Below are positions 1-8,346 of a stretch of DNA of 21,206 nt, piece by piece. A program made the position numbers and the translations under genes. Position 1 is the stretch's first letter. Every line of letters begins with the position of its first letter. The stretch is from a virus, in the IMG/VR virus record IMGVR_UViG_3300039045_000224, positions 9,386 through 30,591 of that record; one strand, 5' to 3'. The notes below the pieces were generated by a model. It did not search any database and was not told where the DNA came from. It was given only the letters and a program-made list of their open reading frames with translations.

Positions 1-204
1 GATGGTTTCAGACCAGGCATGATCCCAGACCTCGACCGAGAAGGCCCAAGCCATCCAAGGCAAGAGCTCCTCAGGGCATGTGTCCACATTCCAAAGCGTT
101 GCGATTGGAGCCTCGATGCCGATGGTGCGCTCGGCGATCACGATCTCGATGGCGCGCTCAGAGGTTGTGGCGCTTGGGGGCAAAAGGCGATCAATATCAG
201 ACAT
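1..204 (-). CDS. I: Baseplate / tail protein I (P2 gpI family), partial
   Basis: The first 68 codons are present and the gene runs off the window's left edge. The start ATG at 204 overlaps the end of gene J by 8 bases. The translation begins MSDIDRLLPPSATTSERA and later has TLWNVDTCPEELLPWMAWAF, which is the typical P2 gpI pattern (LPP near the N-terminus, then a W-N-x-D-x-C-P-x-x-L-L-P-W-x-A-W-A block). In P2, gpI is a wedge component of the baseplate that works with gpJ and gpW. It is the last gene visible in this leftward late operon. The identity is firm from motif and context, but the length cannot be judged. Confidence 0.88.
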   Translation of the reverse strand, partial: MSDIDRLLPPSATTSERAIEIVIAERTIGIEAPIATLWNVDTCPEELLPWMAWAFSVEVWDHAWSETI

Positions 205-1093
205 CACGGCCTCCCACGGTTACGGTGATCTGGGTGCAATGCGCGGCGGTATCGCTCCCAATCTCAAGGGTTGCGGCGGGCGCGGTGATGTGGATGTCCT
301 GGACGCCCTCGCGGTAAAGCGCGGCATGCAAGCCCGCGATGGTGATGTCATGGCCAAGGCGATGATGCTCATCGACAAAGGCTTGAACGGCGGCAACGGA
401 TGCCTGGCGCACCAGCTCAGCATCAGGCCCATCATAGAGTATCAGCTCAGCCTCGACGGTGTAGTTTTGGACGTTTGCGGCCTCCACCATGACCTCATCG
501 GTCAAGGGGCGGCGGGGGTCAGTGGTCTCATCCACCAAAGCTAGGAGAGCCGCATCAGGCACACCATCGCCCTCGGTGGACAGAACCACAACGCGCACTT
601 GGCCAGCCGTAGCGGTCTCCAGGATCGCAACGTCCTTGACCTCAGCCGAGGCACTCAGCGCCCAGAATGTGTAGGAGCCGATTGAGCCAGCGGTGGTGAA
701 CCCCTCAGGCGCAAGCTGGACGCGGGCGCGCAAGCGGGCATCATCCTCCAGAAGCTCCTCGATGGGAGGGCTCACCGATGCATCGGCCTCCTGGACCACC
801 AAGCGCTTGACGCCATAGAAGGCCGCGAGGTGGTCCAGAACGGCACCAGAGGCAAAGGCCAAAAGGTTGCCAGAGCCCGCATCTTGAACGGCGGCGCGCA
901 AGATGAGCTCGCGATAGCTATCCTCCTGGAGGAGCTTGACCAGCGGCTCGCTCTCCAGCTCCAAGGCTGGCGCAAGGTGTGGTGCAAGCTCGATCATGCG
1001 GGCCTTGCGGGCGGCAAAGATGGTCTCAAAATCAGGTTGCTCGATGATCTGAGGCGCGGGCAAGCGGTCAAGGTTGATGGCCGTGAAACTCAT
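197..1093 (-). CDS. J: Baseplate assembly protein J (P2 gpJ family)
   Basis: The product is 298 aa, very close to P2 gpJ (about 302 aa), and lies between W and I exactly as in P2. The N-terminus (AINLDRLPAPQIIEQPDFETI) matches the J family opening, in which a short Leu-Pro-Pro/Ala-Pro segment precedes a helical region. The rest has the alternating polar/hydrophobic pattern of the baseplate_J domain (for example an EGFTTAGSIGSYTFWALSA stretch around residues 133-152). The protein is a baseplate wedge subunit of contractile tails. The start ATG at 1093 overlaps the W stop codon by 4 bases, indicating translational coupling. Confidence 0.92.
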   Translation of the reverse strand: MSFTAINLDRLPAPQIIEQPDFETIFAARKARMIELAPHLAPALELESEPLVKLLQEDSYRELILRAAVQDAGSGNLLAFASGAVLDHLAAFYGVKRLVVQEADASVSPPIEELLEDDARLRARVQLAPEGFTTAGSIGSYTFWALSASAEVKDVAILETATAGQVRVVVLSTEGDGVPDAALLALVDETTDPRRPLTDEVMVEAANVQNYTVEAELILYDGPDAELVRQASVAAVQAFVDEHHRLGHDITIAGLHAALYREGVQDIHITAPAATLEIGSDTAAHCTQITVTVGGRDV

Positions 1094-1443
1094 AGCACCA
1101 CCCCATCCAGCCGGATTTCCTCACCGCTGGGCAGATATTGCCCATCAAGGGTGATCGAGATGCGGCCAGCCTCCAGCTCCTCAGGCAATGCCTCGGCTTG
1201 GACGCGAGTGACCCGCAAGCGCGGCTCCCACTTGCGCAGGGCATCGACGGTGGCCGCATAGATCAGCGCCAGGGTGAGCGGTGTCAGGTTGGCATCGATG
1301 AGCTCAAAGAGCCCAGACCCATAGTCACGGCGCATGACACGCGATCCCAGGGGCGTGATCAGGATGTCGCGCACCGATTGGCGCAAGTGATCCAGGCCAT
1401 CGATGGCGCGCCCGTTGTTTGCGTTAAGGCCAATCACACTCAT
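1090..1443 (-). CDS. W: Baseplate wedge protein W (P2 gpW / T4 gp25-like)
   Basis: The product is 117 aa. It carries the family signature near the N-terminus: GLNANNGRAIDGLDHLRQSV followed by DILITPLGSRVMRRDYGSGL, nearly the same as the P2 W and T4 gp25-like consensus (HLRQS-DIL-TP-GSRVMRRDYGS). Members of this fold are structural wedge proteins of contractile-tail baseplates; the similarity to lysozyme is only in fold naming. The gene overlaps V upstream and J downstream by 4 bases each, so V-W-J-I form a coupled block. Start and identity are both well supported. Confidence 0.95.
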   Translation of the reverse strand: MSVIGLNANNGRAIDGLDHLRQSVRDILITPLGSRVMRRDYGSGLFELIDANLTPLTLALIYAATVDALRKWEPRLRVTRVQAEALPEELEAGRISITLDGQYLPSGEEIRLDGVVL

Positions 1444-1904
1444 TTGGGTTTCCCCGTATCGGCTGGACCAGGCGAGATGCCGCCGTGGACGTGATTGATC
1501 AGGCTGATCCCGTTGGCGATCACATCGCCATTCACAATCACATTGCCAGGCGCGGTGATGGTCACCACACCGCCAGCGATCTCGATGATCTCGCCGCCTG
1601 GGTAGGTTGTTTTGAACTTGCCCTCAGCGGCTTGAGCCACGTTGGCACCATTGGCCAAGCTGCACACAATGACGCCCTGGGCCATGTTGCCGGATGTCGA
1701 GACCACCAGGACCTCCTCACCCACGCTATAGGCCCAGCTCTCATGCGCATCGCCAGCGCGGCGCACACCCATGCGCAGCCAGCCGGTGAGAAGCTCACCC
1801 ACGCGCACCCGCGCCTTGGGCGGGCTGGAATACTTGACCTCCACGCCCATCTGGGCGATGTTGGCGAGGCGGCGGTCATTTTCGGTGGTGTCGAAATCTC
1901 TCAT
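1440..1904 (-). CDS. V: Baseplate spike protein V (P2 gpV family)
   Basis: The product is 154 aa. It combines an N-terminal OB-fold-like region (residues about 20-90, with KARVRVGELLTGWLRM and GEEVLVVSTSGNMAQGVIV) with a C-terminal beta-helical repeat (VVTITAPGNVIVNGDVIANG). The C-terminus is HVHGGISPGPADTGKP. The HxH pair (H138, H140) is the metal-binding apex motif of P2 gpV and Mu gp45 spikes, in which trimers coordinate an iron ion at the tip. The protein is the membrane-piercing needle of the contractile tail. It is shorter than P2 gpV (about 211 aa), mostly because the helix region is shorter. The gene is coupled to its neighbours by ATGA overlaps on both sides. Confidence 0.93.
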   Translation of the reverse strand: MRDFDTTENDRRLANIAQMGVEVKYSSPPKARVRVGELLTGWLRMGVRRAGDAHESWAYSVGEEVLVVSTSGNMAQGVIVCSLANGANVAQAAEGKFKTTYPGGEIIEIAGGVVTITAPGNVIVNGDVIANGISLINHVHGGISPGPADTGKPK

Positions 1905-2407
1905 GCGTCACCGCCAATCGAGCCATCATAGGCCTCGGCATTGCCAGCGCCGATGTCAGGCGCTTGGCCCACCAGGAGCTGAGGGCGCACCGCTGGGCCG
2001 TGATAGGCGGCGATGGTGCCGGTGACAGTGAAACGCAAGGCGCTGGCCACATCCTGATCGCGGATGGTATCACGCCACTCGGCCAGCACGATGCGGGCCT
2101 TTTCGCTGATCTGATCGACTTCAGGCTCAGCCTCAAATTCAAGAAACACGGGATCGGCCACCAGGTTGGTGATCAGGGGCTCGACCTCCAGGCTATCGAT
2201 GGCATCGGCGCGCAGCTCGGCCCGCACAACGCCATCAAATTGGGTGCGGCGCTCCCAGTCACCCTCCAGCCCACCGGCTGAGGTGAATTTGAGTTGCTCG
2301 ACCATCACCACAACAGCAACGTGATCCCAGACCGTCTCCACCGCCTCAGGCAAGGTGGCGATCAGGCGGGCTTTGAGCTCCTCAGAAAGGCGAGTGCGCA
2401 GGCGCAT
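1901..2407 (-). CDS. Neck/tail protein of unknown exact role
   Basis: The product is 168 aa with no motif I can name. It starts RLRTRLSEELKARLIATLPEAVETVWDHV and continues with acidic beta-rich sequence that includes two tryptophans (GDWERRTQFDG, LAEWRDTI). It sits between the head-completion gene and spike gene V, where P2 has tail completion genes (R, S), lysis genes and others. A tail-terminator or neck role is therefore reasonable, but this rests on context. The start ATG at 2407 lies 9 bases after the preceding stop, and the end overlaps V by 4 bases. The density of acidic residues is higher than in the other structural genes here. Confidence 0.7.
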   Translation of the reverse strand: MRLRTRLSEELKARLIATLPEAVETVWDHVAVVVMVEQLKFTSAGGLEGDWERRTQFDGVVRAELRADAIDSLEVEPLITNLVADPVFLEFEAEPEVDQISEKARIVLAEWRDTIRDQDVASALRFTVTGTIAAYHGPAVRPQLLVGQAPDIGAGNAEAYDGSIGGDA

Positions 2408-2416
2408 GAACGGTCC

Positions 2417-2839
2417 TCAGATAGCGCCGAGCCAGGCGGTGTCAGCGCTGGCTTGGCCTTGTGTTTCGTCAGCCGGATCGGCGGGGGTGACCTTGGCCAC
2501 CAGCTCCTCGAAACGGCTCATCAATCCTTTGACTTTCGCCTCGACTTCATCGGCATCGAGGAAACGGTATTCGACCGATCCCTCAAGACGCCCCACCTTT
2601 GCTGCGCCATCGAGCGCGAAGGTGTTTAGCCAGGGAAAGACGCTGGCCAAGGCGCGCACGGTGAGCGCCTCGGTCCATTCTTGCTCCAGGCCCTCAGGCG
2701 CAACCGCCACACCGGCGGCACTTGCGAGAGCGCGCTCGGCGATCTCGATGTGCTTGGTGAGTAGAGCCTCTGGCACCTCGCTCGGGAGGTTGGCAAAGGC
2801 TCTGATCTCAGCCGGTGTGACGGTTGCGACCTCAGGCAT
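2417..2839 (-). CDS. Head completion / head-tail adaptor protein (P2 gpL-like position)
   Basis: The product is 140 aa and mostly helical. It opens with VTPAEIRAFANLPSEVPEALLTKHIEIAERAL and has a second helical block around residues 50-75 (EWTEALTVRALASVFPWLNTF), followed by a C-terminal amphipathic helix and an unstructured tail. This is the outline of head-completion adaptors (P2 gpL, HK97 gp6, SPP1 gp15). It follows the major capsid gene, as L does in P2, except that P2 has the small terminase gene M in between and here M is absent. The ATG at 2839 is 3 bases from the capsid stop. The general role is likely; assignment to the L family in particular is inference. Confidence 0.75.
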   Translation of the reverse strand: MPEVATVTPAEIRAFANLPSEVPEALLTKHIEIAERALASAAGVAVAPEGLEQEWTEALTVRALASVFPWLNTFALDGAAKVGRLEGSVEYRFLDADEVEAKVKGLMSRFEELVAKVTPADPADETQGQASADTAWLGAI

Positions 2840-2842
2840 GGG

Positions 2843-3778
2843 TTACTCGCCCAGGACCGCGAAAGGCTTGACCGCGATCTCAAAGTCGAAAGACATATCG
2901 AACGTGTATTCAAGCGCACGGCGGCGGTTGTGATAGGCGCGGTTGCGGTCAACAGTTGTGTGCAGACCGTGGACCAGGTTGCGCAGCGGCGTGAACAAGA
3001 CTTTCCCTTGGGGGAAATTCGGGTGAGCCTCGATGTCATGGCCACGGAAGCGGCGCGCAGGCGATCCACTTTGAGCCTCATGACCCGTCACCGGCGCATT
3101 GATCTCCTCGCCATACTCATCCGCATCAGCGGTGTTCATGACGAAAACCGATGTCGCCAGAGCGCGGTGATCCTGCTTTGCCTTGACCGCCTTGAGCGTT
3201 GCGATCCAGCCATCAGTTGCGGCATCGATGGCTTGCTTGGGAGCCTTGGGAGCCTCGCGAGCGATCTGGAGCCAACCTTTGTTAAGGTGGAGGAACTTCT
3301 CCTCGCGGGTTGCGCCAGCGCCATCATCGGCGATGCCGTTAAAGCCCAGGTCCACGATGTCATTGCCCAGAACGGTATTGAAGCCCGTCTCGATCTCTTT
3401 TTGCAGCTCAGGATTGTCCTTGTTTTCACGCAGGAAATCCAAGGTCAGCGTTGCAAAGAGCTGGGCATCCAGAGCGGTCAGCTTACAACCACCCTCTTGC
3501 GCGCCGGTCAGGGACGCCTCATCAGGCTCAGAGCCTTGAGCAACGCGCACCAGTTGGCGGCGCAAGATGTCCAGGACATCGACCATGCGGGTCAGTTTGG
3601 ACATCCGAACGGTTGTGACCTTGGACAAAAACCCGTCTTTCCAAAGCATGGAAATCAGCTTTTGCGCCTGTTGCGGTGTCAGGGTGCCGCCATTGGCGAG
3701 GTCGGTTGGGCCGATAAGGGATTTGGCCAGCGCGACCACATCATCCATGCGGCCATGATTTGGCAGATCAATGATCAT
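2843..3778 (-). CDS. N: Major capsid protein (P2 gpN family)
   Basis: The product is 311 aa (P2 gpN is 357 aa before processing). Three segments match the gpN family: SLIGPTDLANGGTLTPQQ near the N-terminus; LGFNGIADDGAG with HLNKGWLQIAREAP at about residues 138-176, corresponding to FNGV and GWLQKYRNEAP in P2; and a C-terminal block from HPNFPQGKVLFTPLRNL to FEIAVKPFAVLG corresponding to the P2 segment around YFP and LENLSIYY. The HK97 fold is expected. The start ATG at 3778 overlaps the protease stop by 4 bases. The N-terminus looks short, so less propeptide may be removed here than in P2. The family call is confident; the absence of any Mu T-like capsid gene in the window supports it. Confidence 0.93.
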   Translation of the reverse strand: MIIDLPNHGRMDDVVALAKSLIGPTDLANGGTLTPQQAQKLISMLWKDGFLSKVTTVRMSKLTRMVDVLDILRRQLVRVAQGSEPDEASLTGAQEGGCKLTALDAQLFATLTLDFLRENKDNPELQKEIETGFNTVLGNDIVDLGFNGIADDGAGATREEKFLHLNKGWLQIAREAPKAPKQAIDAATDGWIATLKAVKAKQDHRALATSVFVMNTADADEYGEEINAPVTGHEAQSGSPARRFRGHDIEAHPNFPQGKVLFTPLRNLVHGLHTTVDRNRAYHNRRRALEYTFDMSFDFEIAVKPFAVLGE

Positions 3779-4701
3779 GTGAAGCTCTCCTCGGTGCCGC
3801 CCGTTGCGGGGTCGGTTTCGGTTACGCCCTTTGCCAGGGCCTTGGTGATGGCATCATCGACCTTAGTGCCGAGCGCCTTTGTGATGGCCTCATCGACAGC
3901 CTTTTGGATGTCGGTTTGATCACCTTCACCCTCACCAGCGGCGGGCTCTTTCGGCTCGATGCCATGCGCCTTGAGCGCGGCGGCAACGGCCTTTTCCACC
4001 TCGGTGGGTTCTTGGTTGGCAGGCGGATCGCCAGCCGGTTGGATTGCATCCTTGAGCGCATCAGGCAGAACGCTTTTCAGCGTTTCGGCCACCAGCGCTT
4101 GGACCTCATCTTTAGTCATCTCGTGCTCCTCGACAGGTTCTTGGTGGGGCGCGCCAGTCAGCGCTTTAATGAGACGTGCGATCAGACCGATCTCAGCGTC
4201 TTTCTCGGTGTAGCGGGGGTGGGCTGGATCATCCGGCCCCGGCTCCATGCGAGCGATCCCAGCCAATGAGATGCCAGTCAGCTCGCCGGATTTCAGTTGC
4301 TTCCAGAGGTCGGGATCACCGATCTGGATGCCTACGGCCCAAGAGCCCTCAGGCTCATCGGGGAAAAGCGGATCACCTTTGCGCACCAGCCAGCTCTCGG
4401 CCACATAGGCCATCTCGCTGGTGAATGAGTGCTCGGTGTCGATGTTCTTGAGGCGACCCTCACGCATGAACTCGGCTTGAGCTTTGCGGATGGTGTCGGC
4501 ATCGGCGGTGTCGCCGTGCGCGTCCTCCTGATCAGGCGCATAGACCACGCCATAGGCGCGCATCATGTCGTCGTTTTTGACCACCAGATCGAAAGCGGCG
4601 GGGCGCTCACCATCGGCGGCTTTCAAGGTCAGACCCTTGCCCGTGGCCGGTGTTTTGACCAGGGACAAAAAGCTAACTGATAGGTCTGTGAGCTTAGCCA
4701 A
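3775..4701 (-). CDS. Capsid maturation protease fused to scaffold (XkdF-type serine protease)
   Basis: The product is 308 aa in two parts. Residues 48-150 form an XkdF-type prohead protease: YGVVYAPDQEDAHGD, then NIDTEHSF with candidate catalytic H91, then ESWLVRKGD, WAVGIQIGDPDLWKQLKSGE and GISLAG with candidate catalytic S145. Residues from about 190 on are acidic, Ala/Glu/Lys-rich and helical, typical of a scaffold. The position matches P2 gene O, also a protease/scaffold, directly before the capsid gene. The start is a TTG at 4701 preceded by a strong GAGGAGG ribosome site 7-8 bases upstream; no ATG in frame lies nearby. The gene is the first of the leftward late operon. Confidence 0.9.
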   Translation of the reverse strand: MAKLTDLSVSFLSLVKTPATGKGLTLKAADGERPAAFDLVVKNDDMMRAYGVVYAPDQEDAHGDTADADTIRKAQAEFMREGRLKNIDTEHSFTSEMAYVAESWLVRKGDPLFPDEPEGSWAVGIQIGDPDLWKQLKSGELTGISLAGIARMEPGPDDPAHPRYTEKDAEIGLIARLIKALTGAPHQEPVEEHEMTKDEVQALVAETLKSVLPDALKDAIQPAGDPPANQEPTEVEKAVAAALKAHGIEPKEPAAGEGEGDQTDIQKAVDEAITKALGTKVDDAITKALAKGVTETDPATGGTEESFT

Positions 4702-4858
4702 TGGCTTGCCTCCTCAGCGTTTCAAAAAATTCCTGAAATCACTCTTGCCTGATCAGTTAATGCCGTGCCAGATAGGTGGGCGGGTTCCGGTTTATAACTA
4801 AACTTTCAACGGCTTAGGGGGATATTGCCGCTTTATTTTGCGCGGTATCTCTTTGCTC
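4702..4858. promoter_or_regulatory. Divergent late-operon control region
   Basis: These 157 bases separate the leftward protease/capsid/baseplate operon from the rightward portal/terminase/lysis operon. On the plus strand TATAAC at 4793-4798 is a good -10 (5 of 6), and read on the minus strand the same bases give a TATAAA-like -10. Neither direction has a recognisable -35 at 17 bases, the pattern of activator-dependent late promoters. GTTTA (4790-4794) and TAAAC (4799-4803) form an inverted repeat around this element, and CTGATCAG at 4749-4756 is a second small palindrome. A GAGGAGG ribosome site for the leftward gene lies near 4708-4714. I did not find a P2-style TGT-N12-ACA site. Confidence 0.55.
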
Positions 4859-6139
4859 ATGAGCAAAGATGAAACCCCACCCGCAGGCTCCGAAACAGAG
4901 GCCCAATCCACCGCCGAGGCGGTCACGATCTCGGTTGAAAAATCCGAGCTTGCTGGCCTGCTCACGTCACGGGCCGAGGTCGGCTTGGATGGTGAGTTTC
5001 TCTGGCCGATCCCAGTGCGCAGTCTCTCAGCGCTTTACCGTGCCAGCGCCGAGCATAGCCGCGCGATCCATGTGAAGGCCGAGGGCGCATTCGGTGGTGG
5101 TCTCTTGGGTCAGGCTGAGCGCATCGAGGAGCTTTGCGATACCGGCGCGACTGAGCTTTTCATGTTGCTCGACCTCGACCTCGGCACCTATGGCAATGCA
5201 TTCCTCCAGGTGATCCGATCCAGCGATGGCGAGCGCATCATCGGCTTGCGGCGCTTGCCCGCGATCACCATGAGCCGCTTTCGCGATGGCTATCTCCAGC
5301 GGATCGGAAAGCCCAATGGCGACACCCGCAAGGTGACATTCACCGCTCGCGAGATTGTCCACTTGCGCGAGCCTTGCCCGATGGGGCGGCGCTATGCCTT
5401 GCCCACATGGATCGGCGCTGAGGGGATGCTGGAGCTGGCCTTGGCCGCGACCCGCTATAACGCCTCGTTTTTCAAGAATAACGCGATCCCAGAATATGCG
5501 ATCACGTTCAAAGGCTTGACCCCATCAGCCGCTCAGAAAAAGGCGATCCAAGACTTTTTCCGCAATGAGCACCAGGGGCTCGACAATGCCCACCGCACAC
5601 TGGTCATGACCACTGGCGAGGAGGGCGAGATCGACATCAAGCGCCTCACCGCCGAGGTCAAAGATGGGGATTTCCTCAAGCTGATCGATGCTGCGCGGGA
5701 TCGCATCCCAGTGGCGCACGGCACCCCGCCGCGCGTCCTCGGCATCATGACCGCTGGCCAGCTCGGCGGTGGTGGCGAGGTGACGGGGCAGCTTTTCACC
5801 TTTGAGCATTTGACCCTCAAGCCCAAGCGGCGGCGCATGTTGGATCAGCTCCGCCCGCTCCTCAAAGAGCTGGGCCTCAAGCCAGGCAACGCCGAGGCAA
5901 CGCTTGGCACGGATGAGATTGCATTCCGCCCGCTTGATCTGACCCCGCCAGGCGATGACGCCAAGGACCTGCCAGGGCTGGTGAGCTCAGGGATCATCAC
6001 CGCCGAGGAAGCGCGTGTGCTCATGCCCGCTTTGGCCAATTCCGCTCAGAGCGGCTCAGCGACCCCAGGAGCGCCAGTGGAGCGCTCGGCACCCTCTGGG
6101 TCGATGGATGCCCTGGTGGCCCTCCTGGCGCGGTCCTGA
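4859..6139 (+). CDS. Q: Portal protein (P2 gpQ / PBSX family)
   Basis: The product is 426 aa from ATG 4859; a longer version begins at TTG 4838, and neither start has a clear ribosome site. Family features in order: PVRSLSALYRASAEHSRAIHVK (residues about 50-75), DLGTYGNAFLQVI, IGLRRLPAITMSRF, EIVHLREPC-PMGRRYALPTW, the helical clip/stem region NASFFKNNAIPEYAITF, and DRIPVAHGTPPRVLGIM, which parallels VLAAHRVPPQLMGI of P2 gpQ. The portal is the dodecameric vertex ring through which DNA is packaged. The C-terminal 60 residues are Pro/Ala/Ser-rich and probably disordered. As in P2, the gene diverges from the scaffold gene and is followed directly by the terminase ATPase. Confidence 0.93.
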   Translation: MSKDETPPAGSETEAQSTAEAVTISVEKSELAGLLTSRAEVGLDGEFLWPIPVRSLSALYRASAEHSRAIHVKAEGAFGGGLLGQAERIEELCDTGATELFMLLDLDLGTYGNAFLQVIRSSDGERIIGLRRLPAITMSRFRDGYLQRIGKPNGDTRKVTFTAREIVHLREPCPMGRRYALPTWIGAEGMLELALAATRYNASFFKNNAIPEYAITFKGLTPSAAQKKAIQDFFRNEHQGLDNAHRTLVMTTGEEGEIDIKRLTAEVKDGDFLKLIDAARDRIPVAHGTPPRVLGIMTAGQLGGGGEVTGQLFTFEHLTLKPKRRRMLDQLRPLLKELGLKPGNAEATLGTDEIAFRPLDLTPPGDDAKDLPGLVSSGIITAEEARVLMPALANSAQSGSATPGAPVERSAPSGSMDALVALLARS

Positions 6140-6154
6140 GGGGTGTGAGCGGCA

Positions 6155-7891
6155 ATGGCAAAGCGACCTGTTTCCAAAAGATCAACAGAGAGCGCCGCTG
6201 AGGGGCATTGTCCACCTATCGGCACCACAGACCCAAAAAAGAAAGACTTGACGCATTCTGGCGGCTCTCAGCGGCTCTCAGCCACATCTAAGCGGCCAGG
6301 TCGCCCTCCCAAATTCACCGAGGCTCAAAAAGAGGATGCCTTGGCTCGCTACATGGCCGGTGACAGCACCAGCGAGATCGCGGCGGTGATCGGGTGCTCA
6401 GAGCGCACGGTGCGCGCCTGGGCCTCCAAGGGCGATTGGGGCAGTGACTTGCGCAAGCGGCGCGAGACATCGGACGGGATCGAGGCGCAAATTCACCGGC
6501 TCAGCCGCGTCAAAAACCCAAGCAACGCCCAGGCGCAACGCCTTGCCATGCTCACCAAGTCATTGGACCGAGTGAAGAAATCACAACCCAAGCCCAAGCC
6601 TCGGCCCACGGTTTCCAATGCGGTCTCAGCCGAGGCCTTGGCCCGCGTCCTTGATCCCGAATATGGGCTCTATGGGTATCAAACCGAGTTTCTTGAGGAT
6701 GAGGGCCGGTTCCGCATCATCCTCAAGGCCCGCCAGATCGGTTTCTCCTACGTTGTGGGGTTGGCCGTGCTCCTCGGCGCGATGGCTGGACGCCCTCAGA
6801 TTGTGGTCTCAGCATCCGAGCGCCAAGCCCAGATCATCCTCGCCTATGTGCGCCACCACGCCGCGCGCCTGGAGGTCCTGATCGATGAGGACAAGGCGAA
6901 CAAACTCAAGATCATGGGCACCGAGATCGTGGCCATGTCCACCAACTTCCGCACCGCCCAGGGTTGGCCTGGCGATGTTTGGCTCGATGAGTTTGCCTGG
7001 GTGCGCAATCAGCGCATGCTTTGGGCGGCGGTGATCCCATCGATCACCGCAATGGGTGGCCGCGTCACGGTGTTTTCCACACCGTTCTTGCCTGGGTCAT
7101 TGTTCTGGGAGATCGCCACCAACCACAAAAACAAGCACGGCCACTGGTCGCGCAAAACCATCACCATCGAGGACGCGATCAGCCAAGGCATGCCTTTGCC
7201 TGGCGGTCTCGATGAGCTGCGCATGCTCTTTGATAGCGAGAGCTGGGCCATGTTCTATGAGTGCCAGTGGGCCGAGAATGGATCAGCGCTCTTGTCCTGG
7301 GAGCTCCTCCACTCTCTCACCGAGGAGCTCATCTTGCCGCATCGCTATGGCCGCTTGCGCGGTGGTGTCGATGTGGGCCGGATCAATGACCGCACGGCCA
7401 TCGCCTTGGTGGGCCAAGAGGTCGATGGGAAAAAGTGGAAAGATCGCTTCGCCCTCATGCACCACGAAATGCACAAGGGCATGAAATTCGATGCGCAGAA
7501 AGCCACCATCCATGAGGTTGATGGGCGTTTCGATATTGAGAGCTGGAAGATCGACAAGACAGGCCTCGGCATGCAACTCGCCGAGGAGCTCCACACCGCC
7601 AGCCCTGAGCGCTTTGAGGGTGTTTGGTTCTCAGCTCAGCGCAAGTCAAAGCTCGCCTTGAACGTGCTCAAGCTGGCCGAGGAGCGCCGCCTCCTGTTGC
7701 CAAATGATCCCGATGTCCTGGCGCAAATGCACTCGATCCAAAAGATCACCAGCGGCACCTCGATCAAGTATGACGCCGAGCGCAATGATGAGGGGCATGG
7801 TGACCTTTTCTGGGCCGTTGCCCTTGCCGCCGATGGGCGCGCAAAGCCAGGCGGCGGCAGTGGCGGACTGGGCATCGAGGTGCTCTCATGA
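6155..7891 (+). CDS. P: Large terminase subunit (P2 gpP-like ATPase/nuclease)
   Basis: The product is 578 aa, close to P2 gpP (590 aa). A basic disordered N-terminus (1-52) is followed by a helix-turn-helix (about 68-96: AGDSTSEIAAVIGCSERTVRAWASKGDWG), typical of gpP. The ATPase has a Walker A-like KARQIGFS (191-198), Walker B DVWLDE (274-279) and coupling motif VTVFSTP (304-310). The RNase H-like nuclease begins at GGVDVGRINDRTAIAL, with candidate metal ligand D406. The gene starts 16 bases after the portal stop and ends with an ATGA overlap into the next gene. No separate small terminase is visible, so the N-terminal helix-turn-helix could be the part that recognises DNA. Confidence 0.93.
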   Translation: MAKRPVSKRSTESAAEGHCPPIGTTDPKKKDLTHSGGSQRLSATSKRPGRPPKFTEAQKEDALARYMAGDSTSEIAAVIGCSERTVRAWASKGDWGSDLRKRRETSDGIEAQIHRLSRVKNPSNAQAQRLAMLTKSLDRVKKSQPKPKPRPTVSNAVSAEALARVLDPEYGLYGYQTEFLEDEGRFRIILKARQIGFSYVVGLAVLLGAMAGRPQIVVSASERQAQIILAYVRHHAARLEVLIDEDKANKLKIMGTEIVAMSTNFRTAQGWPGDVWLDEFAWVRNQRMLWAAVIPSITAMGGRVTVFSTPFLPGSLFWEIATNHKNKHGHWSRKTITIEDAISQGMPLPGGLDELRMLFDSESWAMFYECQWAENGSALLSWELLHSLTEELILPHRYGRLRGGVDVGRINDRTAIALVGQEVDGKKWKDRFALMHHEMHKGMKFDAQKATIHEVDGRFDIESWKIDKTGLGMQLAEELHTASPERFEGVWFSAQRKSKLALNVLKLAEERRLLLPNDPDVLAQMHSIQKITSGTSIKYDAERNDEGHGDLFWAVALAADGRAKPGGGSGGLGIEVLS

Positions 7892-8304
7892 ACCTCCAGC
7901 GCATCAGCCTCCAGGTGGCCGAAAAGCTACGCGAGATCGCGACACGTCAAGGCAATGTGCCCTTTGATAAAGGCGATTTGCGCAAGGCGCATGTGGTCGA
8001 GCCATCGGGCACCGAGGACGCGATCCTCGCGGCCAACACGCCCTATGCGCGCGCCGTTCATGATGGCAGGCCCGCTCTCACCATCAAACCAAAACGCAAG
8101 AAAGCGCTCGCCTGGAAGGGCGGGAGACACCCCGCAAAATCGGTCAAGCAACCCGCCCGCGAGGGCAACCCTTGGCTGGCGCGAGCGGTGGATGAGCTGG
8201 AGCGCGAGGGTCTCGACTTTCTCGCTCCAGAGCTTGGCCAAGATGTGGCCGATGAGCTCACAGGTGCATTGCGCGCCCGTGGGCTGGCGGTGCGCCAAAG
8301 GTAG
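7888..8304 (+). CDS. HK97 gp10-like neck / tail completion protein
   Basis: The product is 138 aa. The central NTPYARAVHDGR segment, followed by a basic KPKRKKALAWKGG stretch, is characteristic of the HK97 gp10-like and minor-tail/neck proteins, where the Y-A-x-x-x-H/E-x-G box precedes a region rich in Lys/Arg/Pro. The C-terminus is helical (NPWLARAVDELEREGLDFLAPEL). Its start overlaps the terminase stop by 4 bases. In P2 no gene of this type follows gene P on this strand, so this is an insertion relative to the P2 order. The role in joining head and tail is inferred from family and context. Confidence 0.75.
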   Translation: MNLQRISLQVAEKLREIATRQGNVPFDKGDLRKAHVVEPSGTEDAILAANTPYARAVHDGRPALTIKPKRKKALAWKGGRHPAKSVKQPAREGNPWLARAVDELEREGLDFLAPELGQDVADELTGALRARGLAVRQR

Positions 8305-8346
8305 GCGATCCCGTTCAACTTCAACCCAGCCAGAGGAGAAACTCAC

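Noticed and set aside
2930-3919. Long plus-strand open frame of 329 codons opposite the capsid and protease genes
   Set aside because: Lies antisense to two well-supported genes, its translation has no motif, and GC-rich codon use commonly opens such frames.
5558-5566. TTCCGCAAT, nine bases of the iteron, in the portal gene
   Set aside because: Single partial copy within conserved coding sequence; no neighbouring copies.
7660-7670. GAACGTGCTCA identical to half of the end repeat, in the terminase gene
   Set aside because: The ATTCCAA half is absent and the bases encode ordinary terminase sequence, so chance is likely.
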